Shown piece after piece: positions 1 through 8,189 of a DNA stretch of 64,000 bases (within the stretch, counting starts at the first letter, position 1; the number at the start of each line of letters is the position of its first letter). A program made the translations under genes and the position numbers. Origin of the DNA: TMED14 sp003507115 (GTDB taxonomy: Bacteria > Bacteroidota > Bacteroidia > Flavobacteriales > Schleiferiaceae); the NCBI GenBank assembly GCA_943787925.1, contig CALSOH010000002.1, forward strand, positions 186,001-250,000, written 5' to 3'. A model generated the notes under the pieces. The model was not told the DNA's origin, did not search any database, and saw only the letters and a list, made by a program, of their open reading frames with translations.

Positions 1-219
1 TTGGCCGACCACAGCATTTTTCAATACAAATGCAGCGCGTTGTATGCCCCGGCCTCGGAGGGTGCGATCGATTACCGAGATGCCGACTTGGGCATTGATT
101 GGACCCATGCGTGGGGCGAATCGCCCACCAACTTCCGTATTTCGGAGAAAGACCAACAGGGCATGGCCTTCGCCAGCTTTGATTCCCCTTTTGTTGGGCC
201 AGAATACACCCCGGCATGA
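1..219 (+). CDS. rmlC: dTDP-4-dehydrorhamnose 3,5-epimerase, C-terminal part (truncated by window edge)
   Basis: Only the last 72 codons are present; the reading frame is open to base 1, so the start lies outside the window. The fragment carries the family's C-terminal pattern FQYKCSALYAP followed by DADLGIDW, which is characteristic of RmlC-type cupin epimerases. These convert dTDP-4-keto-6-deoxyglucose to the L-rhamno isomer in cytosolic dTDP-L-rhamnose synthesis. The catalytic N-terminal cupin residues cannot be seen here. The TGA stop overlaps the ATG of the next gene (ATGA, 216-219), which implies translational coupling with the lytic transglycosylase. A related deoxysugar 3,5-epimerase specificity cannot be excluded from this fragment. 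Confidence 0.85.
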   Translation: MADHSIFQYKCSALYAPASEGAIDYRDADLGIDWTHAWGESPTNFRISEKDQQGMAFASFDSPFVGPEYTPA

Positions 220-1148
220 AACGAGCCCATCTCCACCTCGGGGCAGCAACCCTTCTCCTCCTCGGTCTCTGGGGCATTCCTGACCCAAGTACCCTGAGTG
301 AGCGCTTGCACTTCCTGTCCGAACACAACCACACCCGATTGGTCCCTCTTCCCGAACAACTTGAATTGGCCGGGGAAGACGTTCCGCTGCACAGCGAGGA
401 TGTCCAAGAACGTCTGAGCAAAGAACTACTTACCAACACCTACTGGCACAGCAATACCCTGCAGCTTCTGAAGCGAAGCAGCCGCTACCTCCCTACTATG
501 GGGCGCATTTTGGAAGAGGAGGGCATTCCGCATGACTTTCTCTATCTGGCGGTGATCGAAAGTGGGCTCGCTCCGGTCGTTTCCCCCGCCGGAGCCGCGG
601 GCTTCTGGCAGCTCATGCCGGGGACCGCGAAGGATTTGGGATTGACGGTGAACGACGAGGTAGACGAGCGCTACCACCTGGAAAAGAGCACGCGCGCGGC
701 CGCCGCCTATTTGAGGTCCGCAAAAGAACGATTCGGGTCTTGGACGCTCGCCGCCGCGTCCTACAACATGGGCATGAGCGGGCTTCAGCGTCAAATGGAC
801 CGCCAGGCCGAAAGTCAGTACTACGACCTCCTACTCAATGAAGAAACGAAGCGCTATGTCTTTCGCATTTTGGCCCTGAAATGCATCATGCAACAACCTC
901 GGGCCTATGGTTTTGATCTGAGCCCGGCCGACTACGATGCGCCGTGGGATGATCGCCACGTGCCCGTCGACAGCGCCGTAGCGAGCTGGGGAGAATGGGC
1001 GCACCTATTTGGCTGGAGCTACAACGAACTCAAGCGCCACAATCCCTGGTTGCGCGAAGCTTTTTTGAGTGATCCGAAAGGAGACACTTTATGGGTGGCT
1101 GTTCCCGCTATCCCGAAACAACAAACATCCGGTTCGCCGACACGTTAA
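216..1148 (+). CDS. Secreted lytic transglycosylase, SLT domain (MltD-like)
   Basis: Protein of 310 residues with an N-terminal hydrophobic signal (about residues 4-21). An SLT goose-lysozyme-type domain follows at about 100-230. The catalytic glutamate is E115 in VIESGL, followed by the GAAGFWQLMPGTA motif and the ASYNMG motif typical of the family. These enzymes cleave the MurNAc-GlcNAc bond of peptidoglycan in the periplasm, forming 1,6-anhydro ends. The C-terminal 70 residues contain an ELKRHNPWLRE segment that Bacteroidota homologues share. There is no LysM repeat, unlike E. coli MltD. The gene starts inside the rmlC stop codon and ends 7 nt before uvrA, so the three are probably one transcription unit. 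Confidence 0.88.
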   Translation: MKRAHLHLGAATLLLLGLWGIPDPSTLSERLHFLSEHNHTRLVPLPEQLELAGEDVPLHSEDVQERLSKELLTNTYWHSNTLQLLKRSSRYLPTMGRILEEEGIPHDFLYLAVIESGLAPVVSPAGAAGFWQLMPGTAKDLGLTVNDEVDERYHLEKSTRAAAAYLRSAKERFGSWTLAAASYNMGMSGLQRQMDRQAESQYYDLLLNEETKRYVFRILALKCIMQQPRAYGFDLSPADYDAPWDDRHVPVDSAVASWGEWAHLFGWSYNELKRHNPWLREAFLSDPKGDTLWVAVPAIPKQQTSGSPTR

Positions 1149-1155
1149 CAAGGCT

Positions 1156-4014
1156 ATGGCTGGAAAAATAGAAATCCTCGGTGCCCGAGAGCACAACCTT
1201 CATGGCATTGACGTCACCATTCCTCGGGAAGCCCTCGTCGTCATTACGGGATTGAGTGGAAGCGGCAAGTCCTCCTTGGCCTTCGACACGCTCTATGCGG
1301 AAGGACAACGTCGGTACATGGAAACGTTCTCCAGCTATGCCCGGCAGTTTTTGGGCAGCATGGAGCGACCCGATGTAGACCGAATCGATGGTTTAAGTCC
1401 CGTCATTGCCATCGAGCAAAAGACCACCAATCGCAATCCGCGATCCACCGTCGGCACCGTGACCGAGGTCTATGATTTCTTGCGCCTTCTTTTCGCGCGC
1501 ACCTCCACAGCCTATTCGCTCGCAACGAATGAACCCATGGTCAGCTACACGGACGATGAAATCCGACAGCAAATCATAGCAAGATTTCTGGGACGCCGCA
1601 TGGCTTTACTTGCTCCCGTCGTCAAATCGAGAAAAGGACATTACCGCGAACTCTTTGAGACGATGGCAAAGCAGGGCTATTTGCGCGCCCGTATTGATGG
1701 AACATGGACGGACATCACCCGGGGTCTCAAACTCGACCGATACAAAACCCATGACATTGAAATTGTCATTGACCGCCTCGTCGTGGAGGAGTCCAGTGAA
1801 GAGCGTATCAAGAAGAGCATTGTCACGGCCATGCGCTTAGGAAAAGGGAATATCCTCGTCGCCGATTATGACAGTGAGGAAATTGTGCACTTCAGCCGGC
1901 ATTTGATGTGTCCCACCACCGGTGTTTCCTATCCCGAACCGGAACCCAATAGCTTCAGTTTTAACTCCCCCAAAGGCGCATGTCCCCGATGCCATGGCTT
2001 GGGCCACGTCCAAGTGGTAGACATGGCCAAAGTCGTCGCCAATCCTAAATTCACCCTCCACGATGGTGCCCTCGCGCCTCTTGGCACCTATCGACGTTCA
2101 TGGATCTTCCAGCAAATGGAGTATTTGGGCATTCGCTTTGGCTTTGATTTGCACACCCCGTGGGAGAAAATATCCGAAGAAGGAAAGAATGCCATCTTGC
2201 ATGGCCATGAGGAGTCTTTCACCACCACCAACAAGATGGTCGGTGTCACGCGAAAAATCAATATCCAATATGAAGGATTAGTCGCTTTTATTGAATCTCA
2301 AAAAAACGAGAGCCAAAGCAAAACCCTTCAGCGTTGGGCCGATGACTTTATGATCGAAGAGGTTTGCCCGAGCTGCCAAGGACAACGTCTCAAACGGGAA
2401 TCTTTACATTTCCGAATTTTGGACCAGAGCATCGCGGACCTCGCCGCCCGGGACTTGGGTGATCTAGCCCAATGGTTAGACGCTCTTTTGCCCAAGCTCA
2501 GCCCTTCTCAAGCCCGTATTGGCGGTGAGATTGTCAAAGAGCTGCGCACGCGCTTAGGGTTTTTGGTCGATGTGGGCTTGCACTACCTCAGTCTCAATCG
2601 GAGCACACGTACACTGAGTGGGGGCGAGGCACAGCGGATCCGTTTGGCCACACAAATTGGCTCTCAACTCGTCCATGTACTCTACATCTTGGATGAGCCC
2701 AGCATTGGCTTGCACCAACGAGACAATCGGCGACTGATCCAAAGTTTAGAACGACTGCGTGATTTAGGGAATTCGGTGGTGGTCGTAGAGCATGATGAGG
2801 ACATGATGCGTGCTGCGAACCACATTGTAGATATGGGCCCCCGTGCCGGTATGCATGGAGGACGGATTGTTGCCGAAGGGACCTTTGAAGCCGTCGCCCA
2901 ATCGGGCAGTCTGACTGGCCAATACTTGCGTGGCGAATTGCGCATGCCCATCCCCGAGGTCCGAAGACCAGGTTCCGGCGAGTTTCTTCGCCTTGTGGGA
3001 GCCACGGGGCACAACCTAAAACAAGTGGACCTAGAGATACCCTTGGGAACTCTGACGGTCGTGACCGGGGTTTCCGGAAGTGGCAAGTCTACGCTCATTA
3101 ACCACACGCTGTTTCCTGCCTTGGCAGGACCCTTGCATGGCTTACTCACCAAACCAGAACCCTATCTTCGATTGGAAGGGGTCGAGTCCATTGACAAAGT
3201 GATTGATGTCGATCAAAGTCCGATTGGACGAACGCCACGATCTAACCCCGCGACGTATACCAATGTCTTCAATGACATTCGAAAACTCTTTGCGGAATTA
3301 CCCGAGGCCAAAGTCCGCGGCTATGCCCCGGGCCGCTTCTCCTTCAATGTCAAAGGGGGGCGATGTGAAACCTGCCAAGGTGGTGGCATGCGCACGGTTG
3401 AAATGAACTTCCTTCCCGATGTCTACGTGCCCTGTGAAACCTGCCAAGGCAAGCGCTTCAACCGCGAAACGCTGGAGGTTCGCTACAAGGGAAAGAGCAT
3501 TTCGGATGTGCTCAACCTGTCCATTGAAGATGCCCTCCCCTTCTTTGAAGCGGTACCAAAAATCAAGAAGGTGCTGAAAACGCTAGTCGAAGTTGGGCTT
3601 GGATATGTCACGCTAGGACAGCCTTCCACGACACTCAGTGGCGGAGAGGCACAGCGAATCAAATTAGCGACCGAACTCTGCAAACGCGACACGGGGCAGA
3701 CGCTCTACATCTTGGACGAACCCACCACTGGACTGCATTTTGAAGACATTCGGATTTTGATGAAGGTCATTCAGCGTTTGGTTCAAAAAGGGAATACCGC
3801 GCTCATCATTGAGCACAACGTGGATGTGATGACGCAAGCAGACTATATGATTGACCTCGGCCCCGAAGGCGGAGCGGGAGGCGGACGCATTGTGGCCGTG
3901 GGCACCCCTGAAGTCTTGGCCATGTCTACCGAGAGCTTGACCGCACCCTTTATCGCCCGAGCCCTTCAAATGGGTCAAAACGGATCGATTCCGCTTCAGA
4001 AAGAGGTGGGTTGA
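1156..4014 (+). CDS. uvrA: Excinuclease ABC subunit A
   Basis: DNA-damage sensor ATPase of nucleotide excision repair, 952 residues from the ATG at 1156. The upstream in-frame ATG at 1069 lies inside the previous gene and would add 29 unconserved residues. There are two ABC ATPase halves: Walker A GLSGSGKSSL near residue 33 and GVSGSGKST in the second half, each with an LSGGEAQRI signature. The C-terminal zinc module is intact (GGRCETC and VPCETC). In the first zinc module the usual C-x-x-C is C252-P-T-T255, so one of the four cysteines found in E. coli UvrA is missing, while the second pair (CPRC) is kept. I recall similar variants in other Bacteroidota UvrA proteins, so this is probably a lineage form. 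Confidence 0.95.
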   Translation: MAGKIEILGAREHNLHGIDVTIPREALVVITGLSGSGKSSLAFDTLYAEGQRRYMETFSSYARQFLGSMERPDVDRIDGLSPVIAIEQKTTNRNPRSTVGTVTEVYDFLRLLFARTSTAYSLATNEPMVSYTDDEIRQQIIARFLGRRMALLAPVVKSRKGHYRELFETMAKQGYLRARIDGTWTDITRGLKLDRYKTHDIEIVIDRLVVEESSEERIKKSIVTAMRLGKGNILVADYDSEEIVHFSRHLMCPTTGVSYPEPEPNSFSFNSPKGACPRCHGLGHVQVVDMAKVVANPKFTLHDGALAPLGTYRRSWIFQQMEYLGIRFGFDLHTPWEKISEEGKNAILHGHEESFTTTNKMVGVTRKINIQYEGLVAFIESQKNESQSKTLQRWADDFMIEEVCPSCQGQRLKRESLHFRILDQSIADLAARDLGDLAQWLDALLPKLSPSQARIGGEIVKELRTRLGFLVDVGLHYLSLNRSTRTLSGGEAQRIRLATQIGSQLVHVLYILDEPSIGLHQRDNRRLIQSLERLRDLGNSVVVVEHDEDMMRAANHIVDMGPRAGMHGGRIVAEGTFEAVAQSGSLTGQYLRGELRMPIPEVRRPGSGEFLRLVGATGHNLKQVDLEIPLGTLTVVTGVSGSGKSTLINHTLFPALAGPLHGLLTKPEPYLRLEGVESIDKVIDVDQSPIGRTPRSNPATYTNVFNDIRKLFAELPEAKVRGYAPGRFSFNVKGGRCETCQGGGMRTVEMNFLPDVYVPCETCQGKRFNRETLEVRYKGKSISDVLNLSIEDALPFFEAVPKIKKVLKTLVEVGLGYVTLGQPSTTLSGGEAQRIKLATELCKRDTGQTLYILDEPTTGLHFEDIRILMKVIQRLVQKGNTALIIEHNVDVMTQADYMIDLGPEGGAGGGRIVAVGTPEVLAMSTESLTAPFIARALQMGQNGSIPLQKEVG

Positions 4015-4025
4015 CAGGCGTGGAG

Positions 4026-4042
4026 TCATGGGAATCCCATGA
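4026..4042. repeat. 17-nt perfect inverted repeat upstream of LOG-like gene
   Basis: TCATGGG-AAT-CCCATGA sits in the 63-nt gap between uvrA and the next gene. It could be an operator half-site pair or a small RNA hairpin. There is no T-tract after it, so it is not a convincing terminator. Function unknown. Confidence 0.4.
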
Positions 4043-4077
4043 AATAGATGTACCTTCTAACCTAGTTAATTCCTTCT

Positions 4078-4788
4078 ATGGCTAGTAAATCTCCCGATTC
4101 CATTTCCAAAGCCTTCAAACGGAAGTCCTGGAACGAAACCCGAACCAACGATTCTTGGGCCATTTTTAAAATCATGTCCGAATTTGTGGAAGGCTACGAA
4201 CGCCTGTCTCGAATTGGTCCCTGCGTCAGCATTTTTGGCTCGGCCCGCCTCAAAGAAGGGGACGCCTGGTACCAGGATGCCCAGCGCATTGCGGAGGGTC
4301 TAGGCAAAAAGGGCTACGGTATCATTAGTGGCGGGGGTCCCGGCATCATGGAGGCCGCCAACCGCGGGGCCAAGGAGGTGGGCGCTCCCTCCGTGGGCCT
4401 CAACATAGAACTACCTCACGAACAAAAGCCTAACGATTACATCGACTTAGACAAGAGTGTGGATTTTGACTACTTCTTTGTGCGCAAAGTCATGTTTGTC
4501 AAGTACTCCCAGGGCTTTGTCGTGATGCCTGGAGGTTTTGGCACCTTGGATGAGATGTTTGAGGCCATCACATTAATCCAGACCAAGAAAATTGGCAAAT
4601 TTCCGGTGATTCTCGTTGGGAAAGAATACTGGCAAGGTCTCATGGATTGGATGGAAAAAACCCTCAGAGGTGAGCACCTCATCGGTGAGAATGACATGAA
4701 CCTTATGAAGCTGGTGGACAGCCCCGAAGAGGCCATTCAGGCCATCGACGACTTCTACAGCCGTTACTTGTTCAAGCCGAATTTCTAA
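4078..4788 (+). CDS. LOG-family protein (TIGR00730-type nucleotide phosphoribohydrolase)
   Basis: 236 residues. The Rossmann-like fold of the lysine-decarboxylase-like/LOG family is shown by SGGGPGIMEAANRGA (around residue 83) and the hallmark PGGFGTLDE (around residue 145). Family members hydrolyse cytokinin-type or other nucleoside 5'-monophosphates to the free base and ribose 5-phosphate. Older annotations as lysine decarboxylase are wrong. The real substrate in bacteria of this group is usually unknown. The first 30 residues are lysine/asparagine-rich and may be disordered. It follows uvrA after 63 nt that include an inverted repeat, and it converges with the gene that ends at 4828. Confidence 0.9.
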   Translation: MASKSPDSISKAFKRKSWNETRTNDSWAIFKIMSEFVEGYERLSRIGPCVSIFGSARLKEGDAWYQDAQRIAEGLGKKGYGIISGGGPGIMEAANRGAKEVGAPSVGLNIELPHEQKPNDYIDLDKSVDFDYFFVRKVMFVKYSQGFVVMPGGFGTLDEMFEAITLIQTKKIGKFPVILVGKEYWQGLMDWMEKTLRGEHLIGENDMNLMKLVDSPEEAIQAIDDFYSRYLFKPNF

Positions 4789-4827
4789 CGCAGGCCCTAC
4801 GGGACATGCCCGGAGTCCTGGGAGAAA

Positions 4828-5818
4828 TCAAAAAGAACGGTCAAAGACCTGGACTTTCTTCTGGTAGTAGTGCTCCCCTAATCGCACCGTTTCACGGCCA
4901 AATCGGTGCAGACCTATGCTCCAAAGCTTGGCCCCGCCTCCAAAATCGATGGTGAAAACGGGTCGGTTATTCACAAGAATTGGATGCATCGTCAGGCCAA
5001 TGCTCATAAATCCCTGCTGCTCCAACCGGCGCAAAGCAGGAGCATAGGGGTTCACGATGGAAATGGTCTGATGGGTACTCGCTTCAAAGGTGGCTCCTAA
5101 AAAAGGGCTCGTCGATGTCGTCGGCTGCAGGGCGGGTCCATAGGAAAACAAGGGCAGGATCACTGCCGTTTTATACCGAACCATGTCTACACTGCGATTG
5201 GTTTTAGCGTCACTCGATTGAAAGGTCATGACCGTCGAATAGCTGCTCCACGACATACCCATCAAGGCAGCGTGGTAGACTTGGCCATCGTCTATACTCA
5301 CCAGCTCCCGTTTCAGACCCCAATACTTCGCTTTCACCTTTTGGGTGGTAAATGGCATTCGCACAGCTTCCCCGGAAAAAATGGCCCCTTGGGGACCTCC
5401 GACGTGCGCCACCACCTCGACGGGACCGGAGCGCTTGACGGTCCGGATAGTGCTAGGACGATGGGATTCATAGGTAAGGCCCAGCTGGTAGGCCAAATAT
5501 CCAGGCACAGGCGCCACACCTAAATCCACATCGAGAAATCGAAACTTCATATCTGGCTGAAGCTGTCAGAGCCGTCACATAGAATCCTCCCGTACCCGGA
5601 CCCCAGGTTTTTGAGGGCAAACCCAAGTGCATGTGCGTGTAAATAAGCTGTATCGGTGGACAGAGCTTCGGATCATTCCCGTAAAAGGCGTGCACGGTGT
5701 CAAACGTGCCATTGTTGTATTGAAAAGGAATCGTAGCGCTCGGTTGTTGGGCCTTTAAGACAAGGCTGCCAAGCGAAAAAGCCAGCATAAGAATGCTATG
5801 AAATCTCCCTATTTTCAT
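4828..5818 (-). pseudogene. Secreted protein of unknown family, split by a frameshift
   Basis: Two overlapping frames together look like one protein. The 5' part, from ATG 5818, encodes a signal peptide (MKIGRFHSILMLAFSLGSLV, then KAQQ) and about 65 further residues. It then runs into an unlikely Cys/Arg-rich tail that stops at 5468. The 3' part, in another frame, is open from about 5565 and continues for 240 residues to 4828. It begins in mid-sequence (MKFRFLDVDLG) without its own signal. A one-base shift around 5550-5570 would join them into about 325 residues. I do not recognise the family; alternating hydrophobic stretches suggest a beta-rich periplasmic or outer-membrane protein. Alternatives are a sequencing error, or two coupled genes with the second starting at ATG 5550. 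Confidence 0.6.
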
Positions 5819-5828
5819 GGATATGAAA
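5813..5828. promoter_or_regulatory. Palindrome containing two head-to-head start codons
   Basis: TTTCAT-GGAT-ATGAAA is a perfect inverted repeat with 6-bp arms. Each arm is the first two codons (ATG AAA) of a divergent gene: minus-strand start at 5818, plus-strand start at 5823. Only 4 bp separate the starts, so each promoter must lie within the other gene's coding region. Weak TAnnTTTG-like boxes (6 of 8 matches) lie on both strands next to it. Confidence 0.55.
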
Positions 5829-6380
5829 GTACACTTTTTACGCGGCGCCACTCGCCTGCTCTGGCTCACCCTTCTGGCTTCTTCGTTGGCGTCTTGCTCG
5901 GTCTATTTTGCGAAGGATTGGCGAGAAGTCAAGCCCAAATTCAGAAAGCGCTACTACATCCCGGAGCAATCGGACAAGGTGGCTGACATCCGCTACGAAG
6001 TGTTTAACGCCAAGACGGGTAAAGACCTATCCTCGCGCTTCCGAAAAAAGGAAACCCACTTCTACAGGGGTAACGACGAACTCCTGCTGGTTCGCTACAT
6101 CGACTACACCGATGGGAAAAAAGGCGTCTATGTGCAATCCATCGCCTTTGAAAATCGAGTATTTGGTCTTCCACTCGCAGGAATGGCCATGGGAAGTGTC
6201 GATCTGGCCACGCAAAGCTGGAACCGTCGGGACATTGAAATTCCCTTCGTGGTCTGGGGCCTACTCGTTGATTTTGCCAGCTGGATGCCTGCACTCTCTC
6301 AGGTGATTGATAAATCCTACATTTCCTTCATTCGCCCCTTAGAGGTACCCAACTACCCGAATGGCTCCGAAACCATCTAA
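5823..6380 (+). CDS. Lipoprotein of unknown function
   Basis: 185 residues from ATG 5823; an ATG at 5817 would add two residues and overlap the divergent start codon. The N-terminus is a lipoprotein signal with lipobox L-A-S-C25, so the mature protein should be acylated and membrane-anchored. The rest has no motif I recognise. It is charged and beta-prone (for example ELLLVRYIDYTDGKKGVYVQ), with a hydrophobic stretch near residues 135-160 that resembles a membrane or barrel-contact helix. It is divergent from the frameshifted secreted-protein gene and ends before a strong bidirectional terminator. Confidence 0.7.
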   Translation: MKVHFLRGATRLLWLTLLASSLASCSVYFAKDWREVKPKFRKRYYIPEQSDKVADIRYEVFNAKTGKDLSSRFRKKETHFYRGNDELLLVRYIDYTDGKKGVYVQSIAFENRVFGLPLAGMAMGSVDLATQSWNRRDIEIPFVVWGLLVDFASWMPALSQVIDKSYISFIRPLEVPNYPNGSETI

Positions 6381-6468
6381 AAATCACCTTGAATATCCAA
6401 GATGGATTTCAACAAACGGGGCAAGTCCTGTACTACGTGCGCTAAGTACCCTCGGCACGTTTTTCATG

Positions 6469-6497
6469 AAAAAAGCCCGGCAGTGCCGGGCTTTTTT
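6469..6497. terminator. Bidirectional rho-independent terminator
   Basis: GCCCGGCA-G-TGCCGGGC stem flanked by A6 and T6, so it works on both strands. It sits between the convergent lipoprotein gene (ends 6380) and the choice-of-anchor-B gene (ends 6516). The rest of the 135-nt gap shows nothing. Confidence 0.9.
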
Positions 6498-6515
6498 ATG
6501 TCCATGGGGCCACGT

Positions 6516-8186
6516 CTAAGGACGAAGCACGCGAATGGCGCCTTCGTGTCCATCCAAGCTGCGGAAGCTCAACACGTATAGGCCCTTGGCCTCTGGGAAG
6601 GGAATGGAATAGCTTCGGTTGCGTGTCCAGGCCTCGCTCCACATTTTTTTGCCATCCAGGCTGTAAAGACCGAGAACCAGATTGGGGTATTGTACCTCAC
6701 CGCACACCAAGGTCCAATGGTCCTCCGCAGTATTCACTTGGAAGGGTGCAGGATCCGTTTCGTCGACAGACCAAGACCATGAACCAATCAACGTGTCATG
6801 GGGAAAGAGTCCAGAGGCCAGACTCACAAACAGGCTATCATCGCCCTGACCGTTGCCCGACATGCCCATTTGGTATTCAAAGGGATAGATCAGGGTGTCA
6901 TTCGTGGCTTGGGCGGCACTGTAAACCACGACGCCGTCCGCATCCGCGTAGAGGGTATCACCACTGTTCTTGAAGTAGACAAAATCTTTGGACGTGATGT
7001 TGCCGTAGGTAATAGTGGAACCCGCTGCCCAGTTTACATGGCCCAATTGAACTTTCAACCGGCTCACTTCGGGGTATTCGGGCTCCAAGACGTAGAGGCC
7101 CTCCTCCATGTCGGAGGCGAGAATTCGGCCACTTGGTAAATATGGATAGGCCCCCCAGTTGCCAAAATACCCTCCTCCCGAAATGGGCGAGGTATCGTAG
7201 TATCCCACCAACACCGGCAATTCGGGGAATTCCGTGTCCAAGGCATGTACCCCAAAGGTGTAATAGGAAGTCACCACCTGGTTGCCTGCCACGTGCGCAT
7301 TGTGGGGAATCAGCGAGGTATTGGGCTGCACCTGATGGCGCCAAAGTTCATCCACATTGCTCAGATCCGAAATATCGTAGCCCGTGATGTAGCCATTGGC
7401 CACCTCGTCCGTCGTGTAAATCGTGTTCCCGTCGTCGCTCAGCCAACAGTTGTGGGCAAAGTTGCTCGGGGTCGCCCAACTCGTGACCGCCTGAGGGTTG
7501 GACTTCAAAGTGACATTTACGACGACCACGCCGGAATACAAGGCGGCCCCGTAGAGTGTGTCGTTGCGGGCCACGCCATCGTGGAAATAGTGGCCATCAT
7601 ATAAGCCCACCGTAACCGGATTCCACGGATCGGTGGCTACATCAATGAGAATGGCCCCTCCGACACCTACATTGCTTCCAAAAGCATAGAGAATGCCGTT
7701 TTCATCCACAAAAATGTTGTGAGCGCGCGCCAAGGTGTCCACCTGCCCATTCGCACGAGGAACGGGCAGCTTCAGAAATTTCCATCGGTTTTGGGCCAAG
7801 CTGTCCATGTCGATGATGAGCAGCCCGTTGTAGGGGGGATTGGCGCCGGAAGGCACATCGTGAACCACGTAGGCATAGTGGTCCCAGGTCTTAATGTCCC
7901 GCCACAAACTGGAGGTTCCCGGCACCCAGAGGGCGTTGGAGGGCGAGGACGGTGTGGTAATATTCGCGACTAGCGTCCCTTTGCGATTACCGATAATGGC
8001 ATATTCCGTGCCTGTAGCAGAATCCGCATAGCCCCAAATATCTGCGCAATCCGCATGTGCCCCAGCAATGCCCCACTGAGAAACAGGATAATGCAATAAT
8101 GCGCGCATGTTGAGGCTATCATTGCTGGGTTGCGCAAATACTCCCGTGGCCAGGCCCAAGAGAACGCCAATACATCCGTATTTCAT
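6516..8186 (-). CDS. Choice-of-anchor-B family protein with type IX secretion sorting domain
   Basis: 556 residues with a signal peptide (MKYGCIGVLLGLATGVFAQ). A long repeat region at about 30-370 has the choice-of-anchor-B features: AGAHADCADIWGY near the N-terminus, HNIFVDE, HDGVARND and SDDGNTIYTTDE. This is a beta-propeller-like fold of secreted proteins. The last 70 residues (NLVLGLYSLDGKKMWSE, ending GAIRVLRP) are a type IX secretion C-terminal sorting domain. It should therefore be exported across the outer membrane and attached or released at the surface. It starts 3 nt after the parC stop and would be expressed as the distal gene of parE-parC unless it has its own promoter within parC. 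Confidence 0.88.
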   Translation of the reverse strand: MKYGCIGVLLGLATGVFAQPSNDSLNMRALLHYPVSQWGIAGAHADCADIWGYADSATGTEYAIIGNRKGTLVANITTPSSPSNALWVPGTSSLWRDIKTWDHYAYVVHDVPSGANPPYNGLLIIDMDSLAQNRWKFLKLPVPRANGQVDTLARAHNIFVDENGILYAFGSNVGVGGAILIDVATDPWNPVTVGLYDGHYFHDGVARNDTLYGAALYSGVVVVNVTLKSNPQAVTSWATPSNFAHNCWLSDDGNTIYTTDEVANGYITGYDISDLSNVDELWRHQVQPNTSLIPHNAHVAGNQVVTSYYTFGVHALDTEFPELPVLVGYYDTSPISGGGYFGNWGAYPYLPSGRILASDMEEGLYVLEPEYPEVSRLKVQLGHVNWAAGSTITYGNITSKDFVYFKNSGDTLYADADGVVVYSAAQATNDTLIYPFEYQMGMSGNGQGDDSLFVSLASGLFPHDTLIGSWSWSVDETDPAPFQVNTAEDHWTLVCGEVQYPNLVLGLYSLDGKKMWSEAWTRNRSYSIPFPEAKGLYVLSFRSLDGHEGAIRVLRP

Positions 8187-8189
8187 GGA

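Noticed and set aside
1069..1155. Upstream in-frame start of uvrA at 1069
   Set aside because: It would overlap the lytic transglycosylase by 80 nt and add residues absent from UvrA; ATG 1156 gives the usual N-terminus (KIEILGAREHNL).
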